This document shows, one piece after another, positions 55,749 to 64,000 of a stretch of 64,000 nucleotides of DNA. The notes beneath the pieces were generated by a model that searched no databases, was not told where the DNA came from, and was given only the letters and a program-made list of their open reading frames with translations. Made by a program: the position numbers and the translations under genes. The stretch comes from Ferranicluibacter rubi. GTDB lineage: Bacteria; Pseudomonadota; Alphaproteobacteria; Rhizobiales; Rhizobiaceae. The DNA is taken from contig NZ_JAANCM010000012.1 in the NCBI RefSeq assembly GCF_011603255.1, positions 62,001 to 126,000 of the forward strand, written 5' to 3'. The stretch's first letter is position 1, and each line of letters begins with the position of its first letter.

Positions 55749-57749
55749 ATGTTTAATCAGGACATTTCCAGCCTCGTCTTCGGACGATTGACCTTGGAAG
55801 CCTTTCCGTACCACGAGCCGATCCTCGTGCTCACCTTCATCGGCGTCGTCCTCGGCGGCATCGCCGTCGTCGCGGCTCTCACCTACTTCAAGCTCTGGGG
55901 CTATCTCTGGACGGAGTGGCTGACGAGCGTCGATCACAAGAAGATCGGGATCATGTATGTGATCCTCGCGCTGATCATGCTTCTGCGCGGCTTCGCCGAC
56001 GCCTTGATGATGCGCACCCAGCAGGCCATCGCCTTCAACGGCAATGAAGGCTTCCTGCCGCCGCACCATTACGACCAGGTGTTCACCGCGCACGGTGTCA
56101 TCATGATCTTCTTCATGGCCATGCCGTTCGTCACGGGCCTGATGAACTTCGTCGTGCCGTTGCAGATCGGCGCCCGCGACGTGTCGTTCCCGTTCCTGAA
56201 CAATTTCTCGTTCTGGATGACGGCAGCCGGTGCTGCGATCATCATGATCTCGCTGTTCGTCGGCGAATTTGCCCGTACCGGCTGGCTGGCCTATCCGCCT
56301 CTGTCGGGCGCGGATTACAGCCCGGGCGTGGGGGTCGATTATTACATCTGGGGCCTGCAGGTGGCGGGTGTCGGCACGACGCTGTCCGGTATCAACCTGA
56401 TCGCGACCATCGTGAAGATGCGCGCGCCCGGCATGACCATGATGAAGATGCCGATCTTCACCTGGACCTCGCTCTGTACAAACGTTCTGATCGTTGCCTC
56501 CTTCCCGATCCTGACCGCAACGCTCGCACTGCTGTCGCTCGACCGCTACGTCGGCACGCACTTCTTCACGAACGATCTCGGCGGCAACCCGATGATGTAT
56601 GTGAACCTCATCTGGATCTGGGGTCACCCGGAAGTCTACATCCTGATCCTGCCGGCGTTCGGCATCTTCTCGGAAATCGTCGCCACCTTCAGCGGCAAAC
56701 GCCTGTTCGGCTATGCCTCGATGGTCTACGCCACGGTCGTCATCACGATCCTGTCCTACCTCGTCTGGCTGCACCACTTCTTCACCATGGGTTCGGGCGC
56801 CAGCGTCAACGCCTTCTTCGGCATCACGACGATGATCATCTCGATCCCGACGGGCGCCAAGATCTTCAACTGGCTGTTCACGATGTATCGTGGCCGCATC
56901 CGGTTCGAAGTCCCGATGCTCTGGACGATCGGCTTCATGGTGACCTTCGTCATCGGCGGCATGACGGGCGTTCTGCTCGCCGTACCCCCGGCCGACTTCG
57001 TGCTGCACAACTCGCTGTTCCTCATCGCCCACTTCCATAACGTCATCATCGGCGGCGTGGTCTTCGGCGTCATGGCCGGCGTCACCTACTGGTTCCCGAA
57101 AGCCTTCGGCTATCGCCTGAACGACTTCTGGGGCAAGATGAGCTTCTGGTTCTGGCTGGTCGGCTTCTACTTCGCCTTCATGCCGCTCTACGTGCTCGGC
57201 CTGATGGGCGTCACGCGCCGCCTCAGCCAGTTCGAGGATCCGTCGCTGCAGATCTGGTTCATCATCGCGGCCTTCGGCGCCGTCCTGATCGCGCTCGGCA
57301 TCGCCTCGTTCATCATCCAGCTGGTCGTCAGCTTCCTGCAGCGCGAGCAGTTGCGCGACCTTACGGGCGATCCCTGGAACGGCCGGACGCTGGAATGGTC
57401 GACGTCGTCACCGCCGCCGGATTACAACTTCGCCTTCACGCCGGTCATTCACGATCACGACTCGTGGTACGACATGAAGAACCGCGGTTACGAGCGTCCG
57501 CTGGGTGGCTTCAGGCCGATCCACATGCCGAAGAACACCGGCACGGGGGTCATCCTCAGCGGCTTAAGCGTCGCCTTCGCCTTCGCCGTCATCTGGTACA
57601 TCTGGTGGCTCGCCATCGTGTCCTTCATCGGCATCATCGCGGTCTCCATCGGACATACCTTCAACTACAACCGCGATTTCTACATTCCGGCGGATGACGT
57701 CATCGCAACGGAAGGGGAGCGCACGCGGCGGCTCTCCGGGCAGGCCTGA
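55749..57749 (+). CDS. cyoB: CyoB, cytochrome bo3-type quinol oxidase subunit I
   Basis: 666 residues. Heme-copper oxidase core with [20 protein letters not shown] (low-spin heme His), [20 protein letters not shown] (CuB His and cross-linked Tyr), WLHHFFTMG and [13 protein letters not shown]. It reduces oxygen at the heme o3/CuB centre and pumps protons. Length matches family; 49 bp after cyoA. Confidence 0.98.
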   Translation: MFNQDISSLVFGRLTLEAFPYHEPILVLTFIGVVLGGIAVVAALTYFKLWGYLWTEWLTSVDHKKIGIMYVILALIMLLRGFADALMMRTQQAIAFNGNEGFLPPHHYDQVFTAHGVIMIFFMAMPFVTGLMNFVVPLQIGARDVSFPFLNNFSFWMTAAGAAIIMISLFVGEFARTGWLAYPPLSGADYSPGVGVDYYIWGLQVAGVGTTLSGINLIATIVKMRAPGMTMMKMPIFTWTSLCTNVLIVASFPILTATLALLSLDRYVGTHFFTNDLGGNPMMYVNLIWIWGHPEVYILILPAFGIFSEIVATFSGKRLFGYASMVYATVVITILSYLVWLHHFFTMGSGASVNAFFGITTMIISIPTGAKIFNWLFTMYRGRIRFEVPMLWTIGFMVTFVIGGMTGVLLAVPPADFVLHNSLFLIAHFHNVIIGGVVFGVMAGVTYWFPKAFGYRLNDFWGKMSFWFWLVGFYFAFMPLYVLGLMGVTRRLSQFEDPSLQIWFIIAAFGAVLIALGIASFIIQLVVSFLQREQLRDLTGDPWNGRTLEWSTSSPPPDYNFAFTPVIHDHDSWYDMKNRGYERPLGGFRPIHMPKNTGTGVILSGLSVAFAFAVIWYIWWLAIVSFIGIIAVSIGHTFNYNRDFYIPADDVIATEGERTRRLSGQA

Positions 57750-57751
57750 TC

Positions 57752-58381
57752 ATGAGCGCACCGACACACGCCCCTCTCGCCGACGGCGAAAAGCCGGTCT
57801 TCTACTTGACGGAAGACCATCATCCGGAAAACAGCACGGGCCTCGGCTTCTGGCTGTACCTGATGAGCGACTGCCTGATCTTCGCGATCCTGTTCGCCAC
57901 CTATGCCGTGCTCGGCCGCTCCTATGCGGCCGGCCCGTCGCCGGCTGATCTGTTCGACCTGCCGCTGGTGGCGATCAACACCTCCATGCTGCTCCTGTCG
58001 TCGATCACCTACGGCTTCGCGATGCTGCAGATGGAGCGCAAGGCGAAGACCGAGACGCTCTTCTGGCTCGGGATCACCGGCATCTTCGGCGCGATCTTCA
58101 TCGGGCTGGAAATCTACGAGTTCGTGCACCTGATCCATGAGGGCGCCGGCCCCGGCCGCAGCGCGTTCCTGTCGGCCTTCTTCGTGCTGGTCGGCACCCA
58201 CGGGCTGCACGTCACCTTCGGCATCATCTGGCTGATCACGCTGATGGTGCAGGTGTCGATGAAAGGGTTGATCCCGGAAAATCGTCGCCGCCTGATGTGC
58301 CTGTCGATGTTCTGGCACTTCCTCGACGTCGTCTGGATCGGCGTCTTCTCGATTGTCTACCTGATCGGAGTTCTCGGATGA
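57752..58381 (+). CDS. cyoC: CyoC, cytochrome bo3-type quinol oxidase subunit III
   Basis: 209 residues, five spans. Family features [25 protein letters not shown] and [19 protein letters not shown]. Starts 2 bp after cyoB and overlaps cyoD. Confidence 0.97.
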   Translation: MSAPTHAPLADGEKPVFYLTEDHHPENSTGLGFWLYLMSDCLIFAILFATYAVLGRSYAAGPSPADLFDLPLVAINTSMLLLSSITYGFAMLQMERKAKTETLFWLGITGIFGAIFIGLEIYEFVHLIHEGAGPGRSAFLSAFFVLVGTHGLHVTFGIIWLITLMVQVSMKGLIPENRRRLMCLSMFWHFLDVVWIGVFSIVYLIGVLG

Positions 58382-58791
58382 GCACCCACGCCCCTGTCAA
58401 CACCGTCGGACACGAGGACGCGCACGAAGCCCATCATGGCCACAGCCACGGTCATGAGGCGTCGCATGGTTCCTTCAAGAGCTACATGACCGGCTTCGTG
58501 CTGTCGGTCATCCTCACGGCCATCCCCTTCTGGCTGGTCATGGGCGAGGTGTTCGAGAACAAGGCCGTGACGGCCGGTCTCGTCATGCTGTTCGCGGTCG
58601 TGCAGATCGTGGTGCACATGATCTACTTCCTGCACATGAACACCAAGTCCGAAGGCGGCTGGACCATGATGGCGCTGATCTTCACGCTCGTGCTGATCGT
58701 CATCGCACTGTCCGGTTCGCTCTGGGTCATGCATCATCTGAACACCAACATGATGACCATGACACCGGACATGATGCGCAATGTCCCCTGA
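58378..58791 (+). CDS. cyoD: CyoD, cytochrome bo3-type quinol oxidase subunit IV
   Basis: 137 residues from the ATG at 58378, overlapping the cyoC stop by 4 bases. Three spans ([62 protein letters not shown]). The N-terminus is His-rich ([20 protein letters not shown]), longer than in E. coli, again suggesting metal binding. Followed by the SURF1 gene, with overlapping ends. Confidence 0.95.
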   Translation: MSTHAPVNTVGHEDAHEAHHGHSHGHEASHGSFKSYMTGFVLSVILTAIPFWLVMGEVFENKAVTAGLVMLFAVVQIVVHMIYFLHMNTKSEGGWTMMALIFTLVLIVIALSGSLWVMHHLNTNMMTMTPDMMRNVP

Positions 58792-59635
58792 TACACCCCG
58801 GCGGCTGGACACGGCCGCCGGATCCCCTCTGAGGGCTGCACCACCCGCCTCCGGCCGCAGCACCGAGGGGCACGCAGCGGATGGCGGCGCTTCGTCGGGG
58901 CGCGGCTCCCGCAGGGGGCTCGTCTTGCTTGGGGCGGTCGCGACCTTCGTCACGGTCGTTCTTCTGGCGCTCGGCATCTGGCAGGTGCAGCGCCTGTTCT
59001 GGAAGCTCGATCTGATCGAGCGCGTGGATGCGCGGGTCCATGCCGCACCGGTCGAGGCGCCGCGCGCCGACCAGTGGTCTTCCATCACGGCCGGTAACGA
59101 CGAATACCGCCATATCAGCGTCAGCGGCACCTTCCGGCATGAGGCTGAAACGCTTGTGCAGGCGACGACCGAGCGGGGGCCGGGCTTCTGGGTCGTGACG
59201 CCGCTGGTGCGGGACGACGGCACCGCCATCCTCGTCAACCGCGGCTTCGTGCCGCCCGACCGGCGGGACCCCGCGACGCGAAGCGCCGGGAATGTTTCCG
59301 GTTCGACGCATCTCGTCGGCCTTCTCAGGCTGTCGGAGCCGGGCGGCGGCTTCCTGCGCGAAAACGATCCGTCAGGGAACCGCTGGTACTCCCGCGATGT
59401 CGCCGCCATCGCCACGGCGCGCGGCCTGCACCAAGCAGCGCCCTATTTCATCGACGCTGACGGCACGGAAAATCCCGGAGGCTTTCCGGTCGGCGGCCTG
59501 ACGCGCATCGTCTTCCCGAACAACCACCTCGTCTATGCCCTGACATGGTTCGCGCTCGCGGCGATGCTGATCGGTGCGATGCTGGTCATCGGGCGCCGGG
59601 AATGGGCGCGCGCCTCGGTCGATCCCGAGGCTTGA
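58781..59635 (+). CDS. SURF1-family oxidase assembly protein
   Basis: 284 residues. SURF1 layout: one N-terminal span (GLVLLGAVATFVTVVLLALGIWQVQRLFWKLDLI), a periplasmic domain with ISVSGTFRHEAETLVQATTERGPGFWVVTPLVRDDGTAILVNRGFVP, and a C-terminal span (NNHLVYALTWFALAAMLIGAML). SURF1 helps insert heme into terminal oxidases. Overlap with cyoD by 11 bases ties it to this oxidase. Confidence 0.92.
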   Translation: MSPDTPRRLDTAAGSPLRAAPPASGRSTEGHAADGGASSGRGSRRGLVLLGAVATFVTVVLLALGIWQVQRLFWKLDLIERVDARVHAAPVEAPRADQWSSITAGNDEYRHISVSGTFRHEAETLVQATTERGPGFWVVTPLVRDDGTAILVNRGFVPPDRRDPATRSAGNVSGSTHLVGLLRLSEPGGGFLRENDPSGNRWYSRDVAAIATARGLHQAAPYFIDADGTENPGGFPVGGLTRIVFPNNHLVYALTWFALAAMLIGAMLVIGRREWARASVDPEA

Positions 59636-59663
59636 GCGTCGTCACATCCGGTGCGCGCTCGCC

Positions 59664-60680
59664 TCAGGCAAGCAGCGCCAGAAGATCGTCGTGCAGAGGC
59701 TTTGGGATCTCGACGCTGCCTGCCGCCTCGCTGCGCTGGCGTGCGGTATAGCGGCGCTGCGAGGGCAGGCGCGCACCCTGGCCGATGATGGCATCGAACA
59801 GGGCCTCCGCCCGCTCGGCATTCTCCGTCGCCCGCCCGCCGGAGAGGAGGTTCGGATCGAAGGCGAGCAGCAGTTCGCCGTGGCAGGGTGCGGCCCCGAG
59901 GCCGGCGTCGAAGATCTGAGATTCGCGGCTCGTCAGGTCGCCGATCAGTGGTCCGGCCATCAGCTCGACCATGGCGGCAAGGGCCGAGCCCTTGTGGCCG
60001 CCGAAGGTCAGCATGGCGCCGGCCATCGCGGCTTCGGCATCCGTCGTCGGCAAACCGTCGCTGTCGATCGCCCAGCCTTCCGGGATCGGCTTTCCGGCGC
60101 GCCGGTGCAGCTCGATCTCGCCGCGGGCGGCAGCGCTGGTCGCAAAGTCGAACACGAAGGGGAACGGGCCGGGGCGTGGCCAGGAGAAGGCGATGGGGTT
60201 GGTGCCGAAGACCGGTTTGGTGCCGCCGGCAGGGGCGACCCAGCTGTGGCTCGGCGTCATGGCAAGAGCCGCAAGGCCGGCAGCCGCGATGCGCTCGACC
60301 TCGGGCCAGAGGGCGGAGAAGTGGAAGCAATTGTTGATGGCCAGGGCCGCGACACCCTGTGTCCGCGCCTTCTCCTGCAGAAGCGGCAGGCCGAGCCGGA
60401 AGGCGAGCGGCGAGAAGCCATGTTTCGCATCGACCCTGACGATGCCCGGCGCATGGTCGATCACCTCCGGCACGGCCGTCGCGTTCACCTTGCCCTCGCG
60501 GATCGAGCGGACGCAGCCGAGCACGCGGTAGAGCCCGTGCGAGTGGCACTCGTCGATCTGGCCAGCCATGACCGTATCGGCCAGCGCCTCGCAATGCTCG
60601 GGCGAAAGGCCGGCACGGGAGAGGGCCTGCACGGTCAGGGCGCGGGCCTCGTCGAGGGGCAGTCGGACGGTTTCGGTCAT
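59664..60680 (-). CDS. Ldh-family (malate/L-lactate/ureidoglycolate-type) NAD(P) dehydrogenase
   Basis: 338 residues from the ATG at 60680. The family's unusual non-Rossmann NAD site shows NNCFHFSALWPEVERIAAAGLAALAMTPSHSWVAPAGGTKPVFGTNPIAFSWP, and the catalytic His in GQIDECHSHGLYRV. Type III malate/L-lactate DH, sulfolactate DH, delta1-piperideine-2-carboxylate reductase and ureidoglycolate DH share it; substrate open. Confidence 0.88.
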   Translation of the reverse strand: MTETVRLPLDEARALTVQALSRAGLSPEHCEALADTVMAGQIDECHSHGLYRVLGCVRSIREGKVNATAVPEVIDHAPGIVRVDAKHGFSPLAFRLGLPLLQEKARTQGVAALAINNCFHFSALWPEVERIAAAGLAALAMTPSHSWVAPAGGTKPVFGTNPIAFSWPRPGPFPFVFDFATSAAARGEIELHRRAGKPIPEGWAIDSDGLPTTDAEAAMAGAMLTFGGHKGSALAAMVELMAGPLIGDLTSRESQIFDAGLGAAPCHGELLLAFDPNLLSGGRATENAERAEALFDAIIGQGARLPSQRRYTARQRSEAAGSVEIPKPLHDDLLALLA

Positions 60681-60775
60681 GGGAACTCCGGTTCGGGGCA
60701 GGGTATTGGCAATGGTCTGGGCAAGGTTTCCGGCAGGGGCTGGGATACAGGATTCGCCGGCTATCGATGGACGGT

Positions 60776-61750
60776 TCAACCCTCGCTCAGCATTTCCGGC
60801 TCGCCGGCCAACCGGCCGAGGAGCGAGCGTCGGGTACGGCCGGCATCGCGCAAGGGCGGCGCGCCGAACTGGCGGGCATATTCGCGGCTGAACTGCGAGG
60901 GGCTCTCATAGCCCACCTGATGCCCGGCGCTGCCGGCATCCAGCATGTCTTCCACCATCAGCCGGCGCGCCTCCTGAAGGCGAAGCTGCTTTTGGTATTG
61001 CATGGGGCTCATGGCGGTGATGGCCTTGAAGTGGTGGTGCAGCGACGAGACGCTCATGCTGACGCGTCGGGCGAGATCCTCAATGCGCAGCGGCAGGGCA
61101 TAGTGCTCCTTCAGCCAGGCGCAGGCGCGTCCGATCTGGTGCGACTGGCTTTCGACCATCGTCATTTGGCGCAGGCGCGCCGCATGCGGGCCGGTCAAGA
61201 GACGGAAGATCAACTCCTGCTCGATCAGCGGCAGCAAAGCGGGAATGTCGCCGGGGCGGTCGAGCAGGCGCAGGAGCCGGAGCGCCGCGTCCTCGAGTTC
61301 GGGCGTCAGTGCCGCGACCGACATGCCGCGCTGCTCGGGTGGCTCGGAGGATGCGCCCGCCGGTTCCCGCACTTGCGCCGTGGCGGCGGGACGGTCGAGC
61401 AAAGCGAGAAGCGGCGAGATCTTTGCGACGTCGATCTCGAAGACCATGCCGAGATAGGGGCTTTCGGGCGAGGCCTGGACGATCTGGCTCGTCACCGGCA
61501 GGTCGAACGAGGTCAGCAGATAGTCCGAGCCGCCATAGATGTAGGTCTCGTGGCCAAGCGTCACCTTCTTCACGCCCTGTGCGATCAGCGCGAAGCTTGG
61601 CCGATAAGCGGCGCAGGAGGGAACGGCTTGTTCGGAGCGCCGGTGCACCGTCAGGCCCGGCACCGATGTCGCGTGGTCTCCGTCCTCTCTGGCGAAACGG
61701 GCAATGATCTCGACGAAAGGCTGGCGGCGGGCGGCGGAGGGATCGAACAT
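60776..61750 (-). CDS. AraC-family transcriptional regulator (YqhC-like)
   Basis: 324 residues from the ATG at 61750; the open frame runs 200 codons further upstream through non-coding sequence. N-terminal AraC_N domain (YRPSFALIAQGVKKVTLGHETYIYGGSDYLLTSFDLPVTSQIV) as in YqhC; C-terminal double helix-turn-helix ARRVSMSVSSLHHHFKAITAMSPMQYQKQLRLQEARRLM and VGYESPSQFSREYARQFG. Divergent from an alcohol dehydrogenase gene with AraC-type direct repeats between them, the YqhC/YqhD-like arrangement. Confidence 0.9.
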   Translation of the reverse strand: MFDPSAARRQPFVEIIARFAREDGDHATSVPGLTVHRRSEQAVPSCAAYRPSFALIAQGVKKVTLGHETYIYGGSDYLLTSFDLPVTSQIVQASPESPYLGMVFEIDVAKISPLLALLDRPAATAQVREPAGASSEPPEQRGMSVAALTPELEDAALRLLRLLDRPGDIPALLPLIEQELIFRLLTGPHAARLRQMTMVESQSHQIGRACAWLKEHYALPLRIEDLARRVSMSVSSLHHHFKAITAMSPMQYQKQLRLQEARRLMVEDMLDAGSAGHQVGYESPSQFSREYARQFGAPPLRDAGRTRRSLLGRLAGEPEMLSEG

Positions 61751-61931
61751 GAGGCAAGCCTTTCCTGAAACGGGGACGCCGGACGACACGGTTCTAACGC
61801 GAAAACCTCGAGCGCGACAACGGCTGAATGCCGGGCGGTCAAGCGTCCGGACGCACGCTCTCCCGCATCGCGTGGTGATGATGGTTTCGAGATAGGCCGG
61901 ATGCGCGACGGCCACAAAGCCTTCGAAGACC

Positions 61932-62038
61932 ATTTGCAGGATCGTGCAAGAAATTTGCAGGAATGGCGCATGCCTATGTTGGTCGCAACTTGCATAGTGC
62001 AGGCACCGGCGATGTCTCGACCGGTCCAGATTTGCAGA
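61932..62038 (+). promoter_or_regulatory. Three ATTTGCAG repeats in the araC-adh gap
   Basis: ATTTGCAGGA at 61932-61941 and 61953-61962, exactly 21 bp apart, and ATTTGCAGA at 62030-62038. Direct repeats two helical turns apart are the usual layout of AraC-family sites. They fall in the 304-bp gap between araC-like and adh genes, which holds no gene. Confidence 0.55.
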
Positions 62039-62054
62039 CAGAAGGAAACCACCC

Positions 62055-63095
62055 ATGGCTTTCGCAAAAGGATATGCGGCGACGGACGCGTCGAAGCCGC
62101 TCGAACCCTTCACCTTCGAGCGTCGTGCGCCCAACGAAGACGATATCGTCATCGACATCAAGTATTCCGGGATCTGCCACTCGGACATCCACCAGGCCCG
62201 CAACGAGTGGGGCAACTCCAAATTTCCCATGGTTCCCGGCCATGAGATCGTCGGCATCGTCTCCGCCGTCGGCTCCGGCGTGACCAAATTCAAGGTGGGC
62301 GACAAGGCCGGCGTCGGCTGCTTCGTCAATTCCTGCACGACCTGCGCCACGCGCGATCTCGACCTCGAACACTACATGCCCGGTCTCGTCCAGACGTACA
62401 ATGACGTCGAGGCCGATGGCACGACGCCGACCTATGGCGGCTATTCCGACAGCATCGTCGTCAAGGAAGGCTATGCGCTTTCCATTCCCGACACGCTCGA
62501 CTTCGCCGCCACCGCGCCGCTGCTCTGCGCCGGCATCACGCTCTATTCGCCGCTGATGCACTGGAAGGCCGGCCCCGGCAAGAAGGTCGCTATCGTGGGT
62601 ATGGGCGGTCTCGGCCATATGGGCGTGAAGATCGGTGCCGCACTTGGCGCCGAAATCACCGTGCTCAGCCAGTCGCTTTCCAAGAAGGAAGACGGCCTCA
62701 AGCTCGGGGCGACGCATTACTATGCGACCAACGATCCGACGACGTTCGAAACGCTGGCCGGCACGTTCGACCTGATCATCAGCACCGTCGGCGTGACGAT
62801 GGATCTGAACCCCTACCTGAGCCTTCTCAAGCTCGACGGCTCCATGGTCGTGGTCGGCGTACCGGAAAAGCCATCGCCGATCCACGCCTTCTCGCTGATC
62901 GGCGGGCGCCGCTCGCTATCCGGCTCCATGATCGGCTCGATCAAGGAAACGCAGGAAATGCTCGACTTCTGCGGCAAGCACGGCATCGTTTCCGAAATCG
63001 AGCTGATCCGCATGGATCAGGTCAACGAGGCCTATGAGCGCGTGCTGAAGAGCGACGTGCGCTACCGCTTCGTCATCGACGCCGCGACGATCTGA
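62055..63095 (+). CDS. Zinc-type NAD(P)-dependent alcohol dehydrogenase (YahK/CAD-like)
   Basis: 346 residues. Catalytic zinc: CHSDIHQARNEWG and GHEIVGIV; NAD(P) site VAIVGMGGLGHMGVKIGAALG. The structural-zinc region that normally reads C-x2-C-x2-C-x7-C is NSCTTCATRDLDLEHYM here, with only two Cys: the third is Arg and the fourth Met. Broad aldehyde/alcohol reductase; the divergent YqhC-like regulator suggests aldehyde detoxification. Confidence 0.9.
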   Translation: MAFAKGYAATDASKPLEPFTFERRAPNEDDIVIDIKYSGICHSDIHQARNEWGNSKFPMVPGHEIVGIVSAVGSGVTKFKVGDKAGVGCFVNSCTTCATRDLDLEHYMPGLVQTYNDVEADGTTPTYGGYSDSIVVKEGYALSIPDTLDFAATAPLLCAGITLYSPLMHWKAGPGKKVAIVGMGGLGHMGVKIGAALGAEITVLSQSLSKKEDGLKLGATHYYATNDPTTFETLAGTFDLIISTVGVTMDLNPYLSLLKLDGSMVVVGVPEKPSPIHAFSLIGGRRSLSGSMIGSIKETQEMLDFCGKHGIVSEIELIRMDQVNEAYERVLKSDVRYRFVIDAATI

Positions 63096-63118
63096 GGATC
63101 GGTGCCGCGACGATCTGA
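63081..63118. repeat. 15-bp duplication at the alcohol dehydrogenase stop
   Basis: GCCGCGACGATCTGA at 63081-63095 includes the stop codon and recurs at 63104-63118, with ATCGACGCCG on both outer sides, a small tandem duplication of the gene's 3' end. Confidence 0.8.
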
Positions 63119-63144
63119 TCGACGCCGCTAAAGGCACTACGAAG

Positions 63145-63175
63145 AAGGGGCGGCCGGCAGCGGCGGCCCCTTTAT
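63145..63175 (+). terminator. Likely terminator after the alcohol dehydrogenase gene
   Basis: AAGGGGC (63145-63151) pairs with GCCCCTT (63166-63172), then a short T run. Confidence 0.55.
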
Positions 63176-63191
63176 CATGAGAGGTGTTCTC

Positions 63192-64000
63192 TCAGAGCGA
63201 CAGGCGCTGGCGGATGTCGGCTTCGCGCTCGGGCCGCTGGATGACGACGCCGCACCAGCCGAGGCCGTCGTAGTCCTCGTAGCCGAGCGTGGGGGCGAAG
63301 GCGACCAGCGTTCCGTCGCTCATATAGTAGCTGCCGCGCTTCATGCCATCCGGCGGCGTCAGGACGAAGCTGGTGTAGACGAGGGCCGGGCGCGAGGCGG
63401 CGATCACCATGCCCTGTCCGTCGAGCAGCAGCACGGTGGTGCGGTCCACGTCGGCCGGCGCGATGTTGGCTTCCTTGTGGACGATGGACTGGCCCTGGTT
63501 CGCCCAGTCGAAATAGACGCCGAGCGCGCCGACCAGCGGTGCCGTGGAGACGCCGCCCTGGCGGATGCCGGTGGCGTAGACGAGCGCATCGGCATTGCCG
63601 TGCAGGGGGCTCGGCTTGACCACATCGACGATATAGTCGTCGCCTGACCCCGTCTTCATCGCCGCCTTGACCCAGGGTTCGCCGGAGAGGTCGCGGCCCA
63701 TGATCGTCTTCTGGAAATTCGGATTGGCCGAGGCGACCGCGCGACCGGTTTTGTCCACCATCACGAGATCGAGATAGACCGTGTAGAACCGGTTGATGAC
63801 CCCTAAGCGCTTGGCAGCGAAGGCCTGCCGGTCGCGATCGGGGTTTTCGAGGGCTTCCCAGAGCGCGGTGTCCGTCGCCCACCAGCGCACGTCTGCCGTC
63901 CGCTCGAACAGGTTTCGCACGATCAGCTGGATGAGCGTCTGGGCGAGATCGACGAGGCGCACGCCCTCCATCTCGTGCACCAGCGCGTCCGACAGGGAGC
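63192..64000 (-). CDS. C-terminal part of a signalling protein with a Cache-type sensor domain (N-terminus outside window)
   Basis: The frame is open to the window edge, so the protein begins beyond 64000. About 265 residues are visible: a helix (SLSDALVHEMEGVRLVDLAQTLIQLIVRNLFERTADVRWW) leads into a PDC/Cache sensor (FYTVYLDLVMVDKTGRAVASANPNFQKTIMGRDLSGEPWVKAAM, DDYIVDVVKPSPLHGNADALVYATGI, GALGVYFDWANQGQ), and the protein ends soon after (ADIRQRLSL). The sensor is C-terminal, so the rest, perhaps a chemoreceptor or enzymatic output domain, would be N-terminal. No membrane span follows. Family not settled. Confidence 0.7.
   Translation of the reverse strand, partial: SLSDALVHEMEGVRLVDLAQTLIQLIVRNLFERTADVRWWATDTALWEALENPDRDRQAFAAKRLGVINRFYTVYLDLVMVDKTGRAVASANPNFQKTIMGRDLSGEPWVKAAMKTGSGDDYIVDVVKPSPLHGNADALVYATGIRQGGVSTAPLVGALGVYFDWANQGQSIVHKEANIAPADVDRTTVLLLDGQGMVIAASRPALVYTSFVLTPPDGMKRGSYYMSDGTLVAFAPTLGYEDYDGLGWCGVVIQRPEREADIRQRLSL

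Noticed and set aside
54393-57038. 881-codon open frame opposite cyoA and cyoB
   Set aside because: Antisense to two unmistakable oxidase genes, His/Asp-rich with no domain.

Overview
The window is chromosomal DNA from an alphaproteobacterium of the order Hyphomicrobiales (Rhizobiales), most likely family Rhizobiaceae. The evidence is the gene content and order: tol-pal/tilS/ftsH/glmM, serC-serA behind a serC-leader RNA, a ctrA/chpT/eipA/sciP cell-cycle cluster, rluD/DUF2171/rpoH, several Omp25-type beta-barrels, RIME-like and short palindromic rhizobial repeats, and high GC. I cannot fix the genus from sequence alone.

Layout. 1-9.9 kb: end of tolA, tolB, pal, cpoB (ybgF), tilS, ftsH, a 1-kb gene-free stretch holding a RIME-like repeat and a highly structured region, then glmM. 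10-12.7 kb: two Omp25-like beta-barrel genes with small hypothetical genes. 12.7-15.8 kb: serC leader, serC, serA. 15.8-21 kb: an EamA exporter, purA and an 866-residue Pro/Glu-rich membrane protein. 21-26.3 kb: a cysteine-cluster protein, a third beta-barrel, a DUF900 hydrolase, a DUF4105 protein and two membrane proteins. 26.3-28.7 kb: an AT-richer island with a translationally coupled DEDDh exonuclease and nucleotidyltransferase, ending at a tRNA-Met(CAU) gene. 28.9-31 kb: mnmA and a LuxR-type regulator. 31.6-36.1 kb: sciP, a FliJ-like gene, ctrA, a single-domain response regulator, chpT and eipA. 36.2-42.2 kb: coiled-coil protein, TrmH-type methyltransferase, DUF6476, rluD, DUF2171, rpoH and small genes. 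42.3-54 kb: an accessory catabolic region (CodA-like deaminase, VOC protein, LysR, LLM monooxygenase with flavin reductase, FAD-linked oxidase, polar amino-acid-type ABC transporter, GntR/UTRA regulator, MFS/MHS transporter). 54.4-59.6 kb: the cyoABCD quinol oxidase operon with a SURF1 gene. 59.7-64 kb: Ldh-family dehydrogenase, AraC regulator divergent from a zinc alcohol dehydrogenase, and the end of a Cache-domain sensor.

How the parts connect. Envelope genes (pal, three beta-barrels, eipA) all carry CtrA-type motifs (TTAA-N7-TTAAC or TTAACCAT) upstream, and ctrA itself lies in the same window with GANTC sites and a repeated TTAACAAATGC in its leader. This points to a CtrA-controlled cell-envelope regulon. 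The region most likely to hold something undescribed is the exonuclease/nucleotidyltransferase pair at 26.9-28.5 kb: foreign-looking composition, ATGA coupling, and a position downstream of a tRNA gene. A second unexplained element is the chain of hairpins upstream of glmM.
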